Notes: generated from the letters alone by a model not told the origin. A DNA stretch of 49,332 bases from Bathymodiolus heckerae thiotrophic gill symbiont (GCF_900128515.1 NZ_FQTP01000004.1:1-49332); one strand, 5' to 3'. Positions 16,996-26,550 are shown, numbered from the stretch's first letter. Made by a program: numbers and translations.

Positions 16996-17476
16996 AATTC
17001 ATATTAATATTGGCTCAAATCAGAATCGTGAGGCAAACATTGTCGGCGCAATTGATTTTTTAAGGCTTAATTTTAGCGATATCAAAATTTCCGATATTTT
17101 TGAATCACCTGCGCAAGGTTTTAAAGGCGATGATTTTTATAATGTCGGTATTAACGCCACAACTAAGCTAACACCTAGTGATGTTAATTTGGTGCTAAAA
17201 GATATTGAAAAAAAATTGGGACGTGAAACAACACAGCCTAAATTTTCATCACGTTTAATTGACCTAGATTTGGTGACTTATGACTTAGTTGTCAACCTAG
17301 ATTTAAATATTCCCAGAGATGATATTTTAAAATATAATTTTGTCTTATTGCCTTTAGCACAACTTAATTCAGATGAATATCACCCTATTTCGGGTAAAAC
17401 TTACCAACAATTGAGCACAACCATGAGGCAATTAAAATCGTATAATATTCAAATCTTAAATGGAGCAGAATCATGA
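16988..17476 (+). CDS. folK: 2-amino-4-hydroxy-6-hydroxymethyldihydropteridine pyrophosphokinase
   Basis: A 162-residue HPPK that pyrophosphorylates the FolB product before condensation with p-aminobenzoate. The N-terminal INIGSNQ and the signature [13 protein letters not shown] (about 87-99), which supplies the two magnesium-binding Asp residues, are clear; [10 protein letters not shown] follows as in the family. It overlaps folB by 8 bases and dsbA by 4 (ATGA). Confidence 0.94.
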   Translation: MAKIHINIGSNQNREANIVGAIDFLRLNFSDIKISDIFESPAQGFKGDDFYNVGINATTKLTPSDVNLVLKDIEKKLGRETTQPKFSSRLIDLDLVTYDLVVNLDLNIPRDDILKYNFVLLPLAQLNSDEYHPISGKTYQQLSTTMRQLKSYNIQILNGAES

Positions 17477-18105
17477 AAAAAATATTATCAATATTGTTAA
17501 TAACGCTAACCACCTTCACGAGCGCTAATTATGAAGCAGGCATGGATTATGTGGTATTAGATAAGCCAGTTAAAACAACGACAGGCAGTAAAATTGAAGT
17601 GCGAGAATTGTTTTGGTATTATTGCCCGCATTGTTACAATCTTGAGCCAACACTTAACGCATGGATTAAAAAACTTCCTAATGATGTTGAGTTTATTCGT
17701 CAGCCTGCAGTGTTCTCTCAGCGTTGGGAAAATGGCGCAATTTTTTATTATGCATTGGAAGAATTGGGCTTGATAAAATCAATGCATGGCTTATTATTCA
17801 ATGCTATTCATGCTCAGAAAAATCGAATTAATTCTGAGTCAGATTTTGTTGATTGGCTGGTTGATATAAATAAAAAAGAAGACAAACAAGAATTTAAAGA
17901 AAAAGTTGAAAAAGCTTTAAACTCATTCTCAGTTAGAACTAAAGTTAATAAATCAAAAATTAATACGGTGAAATATCACACTTCAGGTGTGCCAGCAATT
18001 GTGGTTAATGGTAAATATTGGACCGATGCCACTCATGCAGGTAGCTCACTTCAGATGTTAAAAGTGGTAGATTATCTTATCAAAAAAGAAAGCAAAGTTG
18101 AATGA
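17473..18105 (+). CDS. dsbA: Thiol:disulfide interchange protein DsbA
   Basis: A 210-residue periplasmic oxidase that introduces disulfide bonds into secreted proteins. A signal peptide occupies about residues 1-18 ([18 protein letters not shown]). The thioredoxin-fold active site is YYCPHCYN (CPHC, about residues 54-57), and the cis-proline loop is [10 protein letters not shown]. An alpha-helical insertion between them is typical for DsbA. It overlaps folK by 4 and thiD by 8 bases, an unusual setting for a secreted redox protein. Confidence 0.93.
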   Translation: MKKILSILLITLTTFTSANYEAGMDYVVLDKPVKTTTGSKIEVRELFWYYCPHCYNLEPTLNAWIKKLPNDVEFIRQPAVFSQRWENGAIFYYALEELGLIKSMHGLLFNAIHAQKNRINSESDFVDWLVDINKKEDKQEFKEKVEKALNSFSVRTKVNKSKINTVKYHTSGVPAIVVNGKYWTDATHAGSSLQMLKVVDYLIKKESKVE

Positions 18106-18856
18106 TACAATTTTAGTTTTATCCGGTCTTGATCCTTGTGGTGGCGCCGGTATTGCTGCTGATATTGAAACACTTAATCGATTTGGGATAACGCCACTAC
18201 CTATTGTAACTACGCTAACCGTGCAAAATACACAGCATGTTGAATTCATACAAGCAGTTGACTGTCAACTGATTGAAAAACAACTTAATACTTTAGCAGA
18301 AGATATTGATATCAATATTATTAAAATCGGATTGTTATCATCAGTTGAGCAAATCAATACTATCGCTAGTTGGATTGATGAAAATCATACGGTTATTCTT
18401 GATCCTATTATTAAGGCTAGTACCACGGATAAATTACTAACTCAACAAGTTATTGATGCACTCAAGCAAGTTTTGCTGCCAAAGGTGAATGTACTTACAC
18501 CTAATGTATCTGAACTTGAAAGCTTAGCACCTGGACTTAGTGAACGAGAGGCGGTCGCTTCACTGCCTTGCGAATGGGTTTTATTAACCACCACTGATGT
18601 TTCTGAACAAATGATTGAGCATCGACTTTATCATCAAAGTGAACTACTAGAACGGTTTACGTATCATAAACTTCCTGGGCAGTATCACGGTTCTGGTTGC
18701 ACATTGAGTAGCGCAATTAGTGCACTGATAGCCTCCAAGTTGGATGTAAATATTGCTGTAAAGTGTGCACTTAACTACACCTACCAAACTTTGCTAACTG
18801 CCAAGCAAATAGGTAAAATGCAATATCATCCTAATAGAACAACCCCCTTGATATGA
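18098..18856 (+). CDS. thiD: Hydroxymethylpyrimidine/phosphomethylpyrimidine kinase
   Basis: A 252-residue ribokinase-fold enzyme that phosphorylates HMP twice for thiamine synthesis. [16 protein letters not shown] (about 8-23) is the family N-terminal signature, IKIGLLSS follows, and the C-terminal [14 protein letters not shown] (about residues 192-205) is the anion-hole/catalytic motif. The start is a TTG at 18098 inside the dsbA 3' end; no in-frame ATG is available before the conserved region. It overlaps hisC by 4 bases. Confidence 0.92.
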   Translation: MNDTILVLSGLDPCGGAGIAADIETLNRFGITPLPIVTTLTVQNTQHVEFIQAVDCQLIEKQLNTLAEDIDINIIKIGLLSSVEQINTIASWIDENHTVILDPIIKASTTDKLLTQQVIDALKQVLLPKVNVLTPNVSELESLAPGLSEREAVASLPCEWVLLTTTDVSEQMIEHRLYHQSELLERFTYHKLPGQYHGSGCTLSSAISALIASKLDVNIAVKCALNYTYQTLLTAKQIGKMQYHPNRTTPLI

Positions 18857-19935
18857 GTTTTATTAATAATTGGCTAAGATCTAACATTCAAGAGATTAAT
18901 GCATACCATGTGCCACCTGCTAGCGATGTAGTAAAACTCGATGCGATGGAATCACCATTTGCCTTACCTGAAAATCTGATTGAACAATATTTGGCTTATT
19001 TGGCAGAGTGTGAGCTTAATCGTTATCCGAGTCCTGGTGCAGATGAGCTCAATCAAACCTTAAGAGAATTAATGCAAATTCCTCAAGAGTTTGGTGTTTT
19101 ACTGGGCAATGGCTCAGATGAGTTGATTCAGTTATTGGCATTAGCCTGTGCAACAAACGACACAATTTTGAGTGTTGAGCCAAGCTTTGTCATGTACGAC
19201 ATGATTGCTAAATTCACGCGTTTAAATTATCAAGGCGTAGCGTTAACATCGGATTATCAGCTAGATTTGGAGCTAATGCTGCAAACTATTTCTGAGAAAA
19301 ATCCTAAGCTTATTTTTATTGCTTATCCAAACAATCCAACGGGCAACACTTTTAATAGGGCGGATATTGAAACGATTATTAAATCTACAGATGCGGTGGT
19401 GGTTTTGGATGAAGCTTACTATGCTTATGCAGGTGATAGTTTTATTGATGATATTGCTAAGTATCCAAATTTAGTGGTGTTGCGCACAGTTTCTAAAATC
19501 GGTTTTGCGGGATTGAGATTAGGATTGTTAATCGGTTCAAAAGAGACGGTATCAGAATTGGATAAGCTGCGTTTGCCTTACAATATCAATACACTAACCC
19601 AAGTGAGTGGTAATTTCTTGCTAAAGCAAAAAACAGAAATTAATAAAAATGCGGCTATTATTATTGAGCAGAGAGCGTTTTTATTAGAAGCATTAATTCA
19701 AGTTGGCGGGTTGACGGTATACCCATCACAAGCAAACTTTATTTTATTTAAAGCGCCTAGAACGCAAGCATTATTTGATTATTTAAAAGAAAATGGCGTG
19801 CTGATTAAAAACCTCAGTAGCTCGCCAAGGTTAATCGATTGCTTGCGTGTAACGGTTGGAGATCAAATTCAAAACCAACTATTTATGGCAATTGTTAATA
19901 AGTTCTACGTCTTACAAGAGGATGTAAATGATTAA
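18853..19935 (+). CDS. hisC: Histidinol-phosphate aminotransferase
   Basis: A 360-residue PLP enzyme that transaminates imidazole acetol phosphate in histidine synthesis. The N-terminal LDAMESPFALP, the substrate-loop LNRYPSPGADEL, FIAYPNNPTGN, VVLDEAYYAY and the PLP lysine in RTVSKIGFAGLRLG all match HisC. It overlaps thiD (4 bases) and the Nif3-like gene (8 bases). hisB and hisH lie a little over 2 kb downstream. Confidence 0.94.
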   Translation: MSFINNWLRSNIQEINAYHVPPASDVVKLDAMESPFALPENLIEQYLAYLAECELNRYPSPGADELNQTLRELMQIPQEFGVLLGNGSDELIQLLALACATNDTILSVEPSFVMYDMIAKFTRLNYQGVALTSDYQLDLELMLQTISEKNPKLIFIAYPNNPTGNTFNRADIETIIKSTDAVVVLDEAYYAYAGDSFIDDIAKYPNLVVLRTVSKIGFAGLRLGLLIGSKETVSELDKLRLPYNINTLTQVSGNFLLKQKTEINKNAAIIIEQRAFLLEALIQVGGLTVYPSQANFILFKAPRTQALFDYLKENGVLIKNLSSSPRLIDCLRVTVGDQIQNQLFMAIVNKFYVLQEDVND

Positions 19936-20668
19936 CAATAAAGAGTTGGAAAAATACATTAACAACTACTTAAATATTGCTAAATTTGAAGATTATTGCC
20001 CTAATGGTCTTCAAATTGAAGGTAGGTCTGATATTGGTAAAATTATATCTGGCGTTAGCGCAAATCAAGATTTGATTGATCAAGCCATCGATGAAAAGGC
20101 TGATGCGATTTTAGTTCATCATGGATTTTTTTGGAAGGGCGAAGAGCAGGTGCTTACCGGTATTAAAAAAAACCGTATCAAAGCTTTATTAGAAAATGAT
20201 ATTAACTTATTTGCTTATCATTTGCCACTTGATGCGCATCCGATTGTAGGAAACAATATTCAGTTGGCATTGCGCTTTAATATTCAAAATCCACAGCCCA
20301 TTGGCGACACACTGGTATGGCAAGGTGAGGTTGAAGCACCGTTAAGCGAGGTAGCTCAATCAGTGATGAATATTACTTCACGAATGCCTTTAGTTTTTGG
20401 CGCTAAAGATAAGCAGATTAATAAAATCGCGTGGTGCAGTGGCGGCGCACAAAGCTACATTAAATTTGCAATTGAAGCGGGTGCCGATTGTTTTATTACT
20501 GGTGAAGTGTCAGAGCAAATTCCAGCCATTTGCAAAGAAAATAACATTGCCTTTATTGCTGCTGGACATCATGCCACCGAGCGTTATGGCGTGCAAGCAT
20601 TGGCTCAGCATTTATCTCAACAATTTGAACTTGATTATCAATATATTGATATTGATAATATTGTTTGA
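19928..20668 (+). CDS. Nif3-like dinuclear metal centre protein
   Basis: A 246-residue protein of the NIF3/YbgI family. Metal-ligand regions are visible: LVHHGFFWKGE (about residues 57-67), AYHLPLDAH, and near the C terminus AAGHHATERYGVQAL. Members bind two metal ions in a toroidal hexamer; they have been linked to GTP cyclohydrolase-I-like or peptide/nucleotide hydrolysis but the role is not settled. It overlaps hisC by 8 bases, and its stop overlaps the ATG of the broken cupin gene by one base. Confidence 0.9.
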   Translation: MINNKELEKYINNYLNIAKFEDYCPNGLQIEGRSDIGKIISGVSANQDLIDQAIDEKADAILVHHGFFWKGEEQVLTGIKKNRIKALLENDINLFAYHLPLDAHPIVGNNIQLALRFNIQNPQPIGDTLVWQGEVEAPLSEVAQSVMNITSRMPLVFGAKDKQINKIAWCSGGAQSYIKFAIEAGADCFITGEVSEQIPAICKENNIAFIAAGHHATERYGVQALAQHLSQQFELDYQYIDIDNIV

Positions 20669-20978
20669 TGAAAATTACAAAATCGAAAGACCTCTTGCCA
20701 AGCAAAGCGTGGGATGCGGTGGATATTGCAAATATTAACGGCACTACGGTTCGTCTGCATTGGGCAAATCAGCCTTATAAATGGCATGTGAATAACGGGA
20801 AGAAGTGTTTGTTGTTCTAGATGGAGCCGTAGATATGCACTATATAGAACAAGGAAAAGAGCATTCCTCAATACTAGAATCAGGTGATATATTTTTTGCG
20901 TCAACGGGTACAAAGCGTGTAGCTCATCCCATGGGCGAAGCAAGAATCTTGGTTGTTGAAAAAGAAGGCAGTATTTAG
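20668..20978 (+). pseudogene. Small cupin-domain protein, frameshifted
   Basis: The ATG at 20668 overlaps the Nif3-like stop. The frame reads DLLPSKAWDAVDIANINGTT to YKWHVNNGKK, then hits a stop at about 20820. One extra G in the GGG at 20797-20799 restores a frame that continues EEVFVVLDGAVDMHYIEQG and SGDIFFASTGTKRVAHP to a stop at 20976-20978. The restored ~104-residue protein is a single cupin (beta-barrel) domain with the usual EEVFVVLDG and GD-hydrophobic-P-type strands. The break is at a homopolymer, so either recent inactivation or a sequencing error is possible. The function of this cupin is not recognised. Confidence 0.82.
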
Positions 20979-21024
20979 ATTTTTGTGTGGGCTTTAATCA
21001 GCCATGGACACAGAGTTGTTAAAG

Positions 21025-21030
21025 TATAAT
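21025..21030 (+). promoter_or_regulatory. Candidate -10 element upstream of asd
   Basis: A perfect TATAAT lies 37 bases before the asd ATG. No good -35 hexamer stands 16-18 bases upstream, so this is only a candidate. Confidence 0.35.
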
Positions 21031-21066
21031 TAAGACTGATTTTTACAACTTTTATTTATTAAACTT

Positions 21067-22128
21067 ATGAGCAAGGCAAATAGCATAAATCGCACTAAAA
21101 GTGCGACTAAAAATTTCAACGTTGCTGTTGTTGGTGCAACAGGTGCTGTGGGCGAAACCATTCTTTCAATTTTAGAGCAGCGTAATTTCCCTATTGATAA
21201 CCTGTATCCATTGGCCAGTGCCAATTCAGCCGGCAAGAAAGTATTTTGTCAGGGTAAGAGCTGGACAGTTCAAGATTTGGACAAGTTTGATTTCTCTCAA
21301 GTGCAACTAGGTCTGTTCTCTGCAGGTGGCAGTATTTCTGAAAAATACGCGCCTATTGCAGCCGATGCTGGTTGTGTTGTGATTGATAATACTGCGCACT
21401 TTAGACGCGATGAAGATATTCCATTAGTGGTTCCCGAAGTTAATCCTCATGCTATTGCTGATTACACAAAGCGCAATATTATTGCTAATCCTAATTGTTC
21501 GACCATTCAAATGTTGGTAGCGTTAAAACCAATTTATGATGCCGTTGGTATTGAGCGTATTAACGTGGCAACTTATCAAGCGGTATCTGGTTCTGGCAAA
21601 GAAGCCATCTCTGAATTAATCAATCAAACTACTAAATTATTAGGTGGTGATACTGATGTAGATGTTGAAGTCTATCCAAGACAAATTGCTTTTAATGTAA
21701 TTCCTCATATTGATGTATTCCAAGAAAATGGCTACACTAAAGAAGAGATGAAAATGGTTTGGGAAACAAAGAAAATTTTCGAAGATGAAGATATTTTGGT
21801 TAATCCAACAGCAGTACGTGTGCCGGTTATCTATGGTCATTCAGAAGCTATTAATATTGAAACTAAAACCAAAATTACTGCTGCTGAAGCGACTAAGATT
21901 TTGTCAAAAGCAAATGGCGTTACAGTGATGGATAAGCGCGAAGATGGCGGCTATGCAACACCATTTGTTGAAGCAACAAACCATGATGACACATTTGTTA
22001 GTCGTATTCGCGAAGACATCTCTCATGAGAAAGGACTAAACCTATGGGTGGTTTCTGATAATATTCGTAAAGGTGCAGCGTTGAACACGGTTCAAATTGC
22101 TGAAATTCTAATTGAAGAGTATTTATAA
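21067..22128 (+). CDS. asd: Aspartate-semialdehyde dehydrogenase
   Basis: A 353-residue NADPH enzyme making aspartate semialdehyde, the branch point to lysine, diaminopimelate, threonine and methionine. The Rossmann motif VAVVGATGAVGE (19-30) and the active-site NPNCSTIQ (Cys144) are clear, as is YQAVSGSGKEA. The protein has about 16 residues before the first beta strand, slightly longer than usual; no later in-frame ATG precedes the fold, and no Shine-Dalgarno sequence is evident. hisB follows after 10 bases. Confidence 0.95.
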   Translation: MSKANSINRTKSATKNFNVAVVGATGAVGETILSILEQRNFPIDNLYPLASANSAGKKVFCQGKSWTVQDLDKFDFSQVQLGLFSAGGSISEKYAPIAADAGCVVIDNTAHFRRDEDIPLVVPEVNPHAIADYTKRNIIANPNCSTIQMLVALKPIYDAVGIERINVATYQAVSGSGKEAISELINQTTKLLGGDTDVDVEVYPRQIAFNVIPHIDVFQENGYTKEEMKMVWETKKIFEDEDILVNPTAVRVPVIYGHSEAINIETKTKITAAEATKILSKANGVTVMDKREDGGYATPFVEATNHDDTFVSRIREDISHEKGLNLWVVSDNIRKGAALNTVQIAEILIEEYL

Positions 22129-22138
22129 ATAAAAAACT

Positions 22139-22720
22139 ATGATTAAAGTCTCTAGAAAAACTAACGAAACTGATATTACTGTTAAGCTTAACTTGTATGG
22201 TACAGGTAAGGCTAATATTGATACAGGTGTGCCATTTTTAGATCATATGCTAGACCAGGTGGCGCGTCACGGCTTAATGGATATTAACATTAAGTGTGAT
22301 GGTGATACTCAAATTGATGATCACCATAGCGTTGAAGATATTGGTATTACGCTAGGCCAAGCTTTTGCTCAAGCAACGGGCGATAAAAAAGGCTTTACTC
22401 GTTATGGACACTCTTATGTGCCATTAGACGAGGCATTGTCACGCGTGGTGTTAGACCTCTCTGGTCGTCCAGGCTTGGATCTTAATGTTAGTTTTACTCG
22501 TGCATTAATTGGCACTTTTGATGTTGATTTATTCTCCGAGTTCTTTACAGGCTTTGTTAATCATGCTTTAGTGACACTGCACATTGATAACCTAAAAGGG
22601 GTTAACTCTCATCATCAAGCAGAAACTATTTTCAAGGCATTTGGTCGTGCGCTTAGAATGGCAGTTACGCCTGATGAGCGTCAAGCTGGTGTTATTCCTT
22701 CAACTAAAGGCTCGCTTTAA
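22139..22720 (+). CDS. hisB: Imidazoleglycerol-phosphate dehydratase
   Basis: A 193-residue monofunctional dehydratase of histidine synthesis, without the N-terminal phosphatase domain of the enterobacterial bifunctional HisB. The metal-binding motifs FLDHML (about 35-40), DDHHSVED (60-67) and the C-terminal SHHQAE are all present. hisH follows after 9 bases. Confidence 0.96.
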   Translation: MIKVSRKTNETDITVKLNLYGTGKANIDTGVPFLDHMLDQVARHGLMDINIKCDGDTQIDDHHSVEDIGITLGQAFAQATGDKKGFTRYGHSYVPLDEALSRVVLDLSGRPGLDLNVSFTRALIGTFDVDLFSEFFTGFVNHALVTLHIDNLKGVNSHHQAETIFKAFGRALRMAVTPDERQAGVIPSTKGSL

Positions 22721-22729
22721 AAGGCATTT

Positions 22730-23347
22730 ATGCAGACCATTGCAATTATTGATTATGGTATGGGCAACGTGCGTAGTGTGCAAAAGGCCATCGAGCATGT
22801 TGCGCCAAACGACAACGTCATATTGACTAATAATGCAGATTTAATTAAACAAGCGGATCGCATTGTGTTCCCTGGTCAAGGTGCTATGGGTGCCTGTATG
22901 AGCGCACTTAATGAGCATGGTTTAGCGGATGTTATTAAGCAATCTGCCCATGAGAAACCATTTTTGGGTATTTGCTTAGGGCTACAACTTTTGTTTGACC
23001 ATTCGCAAGAAAATGGTGGAACAGAAGGTTTGGAAATAATTTCTGGAAATGTAATTAAATTTGCAAAAAGCGATCTTAAAATCCCGCACATGGGCTGGAA
23101 CACGGTTAAACAGACTGTTGATCATCCACTTTGGCACAATATTGATGATAATTCACGTTTTTATAGTGTGCATAGTTATTATGTTGAAGAAGTGGATGCT
23201 AGTGTGGTATCAGGTACGACCAACTACGGTATTGACTTTACTTGTGCGATTGCTAAAGACAATATGTTTGCGGCGCAATTTCATCCTGAGAAGTCCCAAC
23301 ATAATGGTTTGCAATTGCTAACTAATTTTGTTAACTGGACAGTTTAG
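22730..23347 (+). CDS. hisH: Imidazole glycerol phosphate synthase, glutaminase subunit
   Basis: A 205-residue class I glutamine amidotransferase that feeds ammonia to HisF. The N-terminal IDYGMGNVRSV and oxyanion loop PGQGAMG are typical of HisH. The nucleophile is Cys82 in LGICLGLQLL and the His-Glu pair lies in FHPEKSQ near residue 187. hisF and hisA are not in the window. The stop overlaps the convergent TfoX-C gene by 4 bases. Confidence 0.95.
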   Translation: MQTIAIIDYGMGNVRSVQKAIEHVAPNDNVILTNNADLIKQADRIVFPGQGAMGACMSALNEHGLADVIKQSAHEKPFLGICLGLQLLFDHSQENGGTEGLEIISGNVIKFAKSDLKIPHMGWNTVKQTVDHPLWHNIDDNSRFYSVHSYYVEEVDASVVSGTTNYGIDFTCAIAKDNMFAAQFHPEKSQHNGLQLLTNFVNWTV

Positions 23348-23592
23348 ATATTTTTGTAATTGTCTAGTTCGATAATTAGTCTAGTTTTGTCATTCTGAGC
23401 AACATCTATCCAGCTTCTATCTTCAAGTGCACCTGCTAATGCGTATAAAAAACATAAATGCGGCTCGCTCAATTTAATATAGGTAGGAATTGCACCTATT
23501 TTTTGTAAATCAGCTTTGGTATAAACTCCAATCTGATTTAATTGAAGTTCAGATTTTTTGCCCAAACCTTGTAATTTTGACAACTCACCCAT
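23344..23592 (-). CDS. TfoX C-terminal domain protein
   Basis: An 82-residue protein made only of the TfoX C-terminal helix-hairpin-helix-like domain: LQGLGKKSELQLNQIGVYTKADLQKIGAIPTY and LYALAGALEDRSW match the family pattern. The N-terminal domain found in competence regulator Sxy/TfoX is absent, so a competence role should not be assumed. It starts 8 bases after the DUF1841 gene and probably shares its transcript. Confidence 0.82.
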   Translation of the reverse strand: MGELSKLQGLGKKSELQLNQIGVYTKADLQKIGAIPTYIKLSEPHLCFLYALAGALEDRSWIDVAQNDKTRLIIELDNYKNI

Positions 23593-23600
23593 TAGGCTTA

Positions 23601-24017
23601 TCAGTTAATACTTTTTAAACATTTAACATACGCTTGATGATTCATTGGCGAGTTGTTTTTTTGTGAAGAGAAGATCATTTCTGCAATGCAATTCATTATT
23701 TGATGTTCAGCTTTATGAGGGTCACCAACTTTATTGACAATTTTTTGATAAGTTTCTTTAATACCAGGTGGTTGATTAATTGATAATTGCTCCCTAAGAG
23801 AGAGATGTAAGTTGATATGCAAAAAAGGATTAACCTCACCTTGCTCTGGGAAGTAGTCAGATTCAATATTTTTAATCAGTGAATGGTATTCTGGATGAAT
23901 TTTAATCACTTGAGTTAGCTGAGTTTCTAGCGGATCAAGTATTTTTTTATCCAGAAATTTTTGCCAAGCATTGGCAAGAAATTTTCTTTGTTCAGATCTG
24001 TCTTGGGTGTAGAGCAC
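23601..24017 (-). CDS. DUF1841 family protein
   Basis: A 138-residue soluble protein. The start (YTQDRSEQRKFLANAWQKF), LDPLETQLTQVIKIHPEYH, and the NPFLHINLHLSLREQ block match the proteobacterial DUF1841 family, whose function is unknown. It lies 13 bases downstream of nth and 8 bases upstream of the TfoX-C gene. Confidence 0.85.
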   Translation of the reverse strand: MLYTQDRSEQRKFLANAWQKFLDKKILDPLETQLTQVIKIHPEYHSLIKNIESDYFPEQGEVNPFLHINLHLSLREQLSINQPPGIKETYQKIVNKVGDPHKAEHQIMNCIAEMIFSSQKNNSPMNHQAYVKCLKSIN

Positions 24018-24030
24018 CGATTTGCTCTAG

Positions 24031-24663
24031 TTATAGATTTTTTTCTTCGTATTCACATAAATCAAGCAAAATACATTCAGTGCATAATGGTGAACGCGCC
24101 TTACAAGTATAACGACCGTGCAAAATCATTAGGTGATGTGCGGGTACTCTAAATTCATCAGGAATGAATTTAACCAGTTTCTTCTCAACTTCAAGAACCG
24201 TCTTGCCACTAGCAATGGCAGTACGATTAGCGACACGATAAATATGCGTATCAACCGCGATAGTCGGGTGACCAAACGCGGTATTTAGCACAACATTAGC
24301 CGTTTTACGACCAACACCCGGTAGCGCCTCAAGTTCTTTACGAGTTTCAGGCACGTTAGAATCGTATTTATCGATTAGAATTTTACAAGCTTGAATGATG
24401 TGCTTAGCTTTTGAATTAAATAAGCCAATAGTTTTAATTGTATCTCTAAGTGTATCTTCACCTAATTCAAAAATTGTTTCAGGCGTATTGGCAATTGGGA
24501 ACAATTTATCAGTCACCTTGTTGACACTTTTATCCGTCGCTTGGGCAGATAAAGTCACCGCTACTAATAACTCAAAAGGTGTCGTGTAATTTAGTTCTGT
24601 TGTTGGATTAGGTATCTTTTTAAGTAACCTTTCGAACATTTCAAAGCGTGTTTCAGCGTTCAT
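24031..24663 (-). CDS. nth: Endonuclease III
   Basis: A 210-residue base-excision-repair glycosylase/AP lyase for oxidised pyrimidines. The helix-hairpin-helix LPGVGRKTANVVL holds the catalytic Lys, VDTHIYRVANR holds the catalytic Asp, and the C terminus carries a 4Fe-4S cluster with the expected C-x6-C-x2-C-x5-C spacing (CKARSPLCTECILLDLC). Length equals E. coli Nth (211). Confidence 0.97.
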   Translation of the reverse strand: MNAETRFEMFERLLKKIPNPTTELNYTTPFELLVAVTLSAQATDKSVNKVTDKLFPIANTPETIFELGEDTLRDTIKTIGLFNSKAKHIIQACKILIDKYDSNVPETRKELEALPGVGRKTANVVLNTAFGHPTIAVDTHIYRVANRTAIASGKTVLEVEKKLVKFIPDEFRVPAHHLMILHGRYTCKARSPLCTECILLDLCEYEEKNL

Positions 24664-24755
24664 TCTTCTCTTTTATTAATTCCTCAATAGCCAGAGATTA
24701 TACCTTAATTCTGAATTAATAGCAAAACGACCTAATCATATAGATGTAAATATCT

Positions 24756-26171
24756 CTAAAAAAATGATTCCCCATAGCTTTCAAGCTGCTGCCAAAGGGA
24801 TTCTTTTTTTGGATGTTGTTGACGCAGGATGTTTATTCGCTGAAAATAATCATCAATTGCTAAATAACCATTTTCGCCTGATTGAACCCTGCCTTGAATA
24901 GTTTCAAACCAATTCTTAGATTCATCTTCAGTTAGACTTTCCGGATAGTTTCTGGCTTTAAAGTGGATGAGTAGGGTGGCTAATTTATCATCTTTGAATT
25001 TAGGATGAAAATCCTTTAGCTCGTTAATATTAAGTACTTGTAATTGCTCGCCAATACGTTTGTCTGAATTGTCCATAAAGCCACCATATAGAGATTGATC
25101 AACATCTTTGTTGCCAGTAAAATCTTGATCATTACGATACAGATCCTGAACAACTTTTTCAATAGCTACTTGATTATCTTGAATAAAATTTAGGCGCTGT
25201 AAGCAAGACTCCATGTTGATTTGTAACTGTTCAGTAACCTTTGGATCAAGCTTATGGACATTGGGCACAAACATAGGGCTTTTATTAAAGATTAGATCCT
25301 TAATTTGCAAACGTTCAACTCCTTTGGGTAATTCTGATTGTTTGGTAAACATCAATTTTTTAAGCTCTTCAGTGTCTAGCGCTAACAAGATTGATGGATC
25401 TTGATCTAAATTAAAAACAATAGCTCGATCGTTATAAGTAGGGTGATACGCTAATGCGACAGATAGTCGTGTACAAGATTTTTCAGCCGCGTACATGCCA
25501 GAAGTGTGCAACATTGGCTCAAATAAATTAAGCTTAGATTCTACAAATTTTTTCTCACGCAATTTAAAAGCGTGATCAAACAGCCCAGGCTGAGTTTCTT
25601 TAATAATTTTAGCAATGGCGATGGTTGCGCGTACATCCGCTAGAGCATCGTGCGCATTGGCATGCTCAATACCATTAGCTAAAGATAATTGATCAAGCTT
25701 GAAAATTGGCTTGCCGTTATCATCATGTACCCACTGTAAACTGGCATCTTTTTTAAGCGCATAGCACATGCGTACCACATCTAAAATATCCCAGCGTGTA
25801 TTGCCATTTTGCCAATGCCAAGCATAAGGGTCTAAAAAATTACGATACAACGTGTAGCGAGTAAATTCATCATCAAAGCGAATTGAGTTGTAGCCAGCAA
25901 CACAAGTATTCGGTGTTGCAAATTCTACAAGAATTTTTTTAATAAACTTATGTTCAATCATGCCTTTTTGTTTGCATAATTGAGGTGTAATGCCTGTTAC
26001 ATTGCAAGCTTCTGGTGATGGCAAGCAATCGTTAGTTGGTTTGCAATAAAACATGTGTTCATCAATTATGTTAAGATTTTCATCAGTTCTGATGCCTGCA
26101 AATTGCGAGATTCGGTCTGTCTTTGGATTGATACCAAAGGTTTCGTAGTCGTACCAGTAAAATGTTTTCAT
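24756..26171 (-). CDS. sbcB: Exodeoxyribonuclease I
   Basis: A 471-residue 3'-5' single-strand DNA exonuclease used in recombination and mismatch repair. The DEDD-type active site starts FYWYDYETFGINP (Exo I), with GYNSIRFDDEFTRY (Exo II) and the HANAHDALADVRAT segment (Exo III). The SH3-like and C-terminal domains follow with the usual length (E. coli 475). A 92-base gap separates it from nth; a shared hairpin terminator lies between it and csp upstream. Confidence 0.95.
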   Translation of the reverse strand: MKTFYWYDYETFGINPKTDRISQFAGIRTDENLNIIDEHMFYCKPTNDCLPSPEACNVTGITPQLCKQKGMIEHKFIKKILVEFATPNTCVAGYNSIRFDDEFTRYTLYRNFLDPYAWHWQNGNTRWDILDVVRMCYALKKDASLQWVHDDNGKPIFKLDQLSLANGIEHANAHDALADVRATIAIAKIIKETQPGLFDHAFKLREKKFVESKLNLFEPMLHTSGMYAAEKSCTRLSVALAYHPTYNDRAIVFNLDQDPSILLALDTEELKKLMFTKQSELPKGVERLQIKDLIFNKSPMFVPNVHKLDPKVTEQLQINMESCLQRLNFIQDNQVAIEKVVQDLYRNDQDFTGNKDVDQSLYGGFMDNSDKRIGEQLQVLNINELKDFHPKFKDDKLATLLIHFKARNYPESLTEDESKNWFETIQGRVQSGENGYLAIDDYFQRINILRQQHPKKESLWQQLESYGESFF

Positions 26172-26198
26172 GAGTTTATTTTAACGAATTTTAGACAA

Positions 26199-26230
26199 TA
26201 AAAAACCCAGCATTGTCGCTGGGTTTTTTT
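26199..26230 (-). terminator. Rho-independent terminator downstream of csp
   Basis: A 7-bp stem ACCCAGC/GCTGGGT (26205-26211 with 26218-26224) is flanked by A and T runs on both sides, so it works in either direction. It lies 19 bases beyond the csp stop, and its upstream flank borders the sbcB start. Confidence 0.85.
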
Positions 26231-26248
26231 CAATAATTTAATTAAAAA

Positions 26249-26452
26249 TTACTGTGGATGTACGTTAGCCGCTTGAGGGCCTTTAGCACCATCTTCTAAG
26301 TCAAATACTACTTCTTGACCTTCTTCTAAAGATTTGTAACCGTCGCCTTGGATTGCACGAAAATGTACGAATACATCGTCACCATTATCTTGCTCAATAA
26401 AACCAAAACCTTTTTTAGCGTCAAACCACTTTACTTTTCCTGTTGTAGACAT
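26249..26452 (-). CDS. Cold-shock-domain protein
   Basis: A 67-residue CspA-type nucleic-acid chaperone that melts RNA structure. RNP1 (KGFGFIEQ, about 14-21) and RNP2 (DVFVHF, about 26-31) are present. A strong AAGGAG lies six bases before the ATG. It is monocistronic between a terminator and a ~165-base upstream gap, as usual for csp genes with a regulatory 5' leader. The adjacent deaD gene is also a cold-associated RNA remodeller. Confidence 0.95.
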   Translation of the reverse strand: MSTTGKVKWFDAKKGFGFIEQDNGDDVFVHFRAIQGDGYKSLEEGQEVVFDLEDGAKGPQAANVHPQ

Positions 26453-26550
26453 AATGTCTCCTTATAAGTTTAAAAAAATACCGTAAAAATAGACCACATT
26501 TATAACTTAGAGAGGATGTAACCATCAGTCAAAACAATATAAATAGCAGC

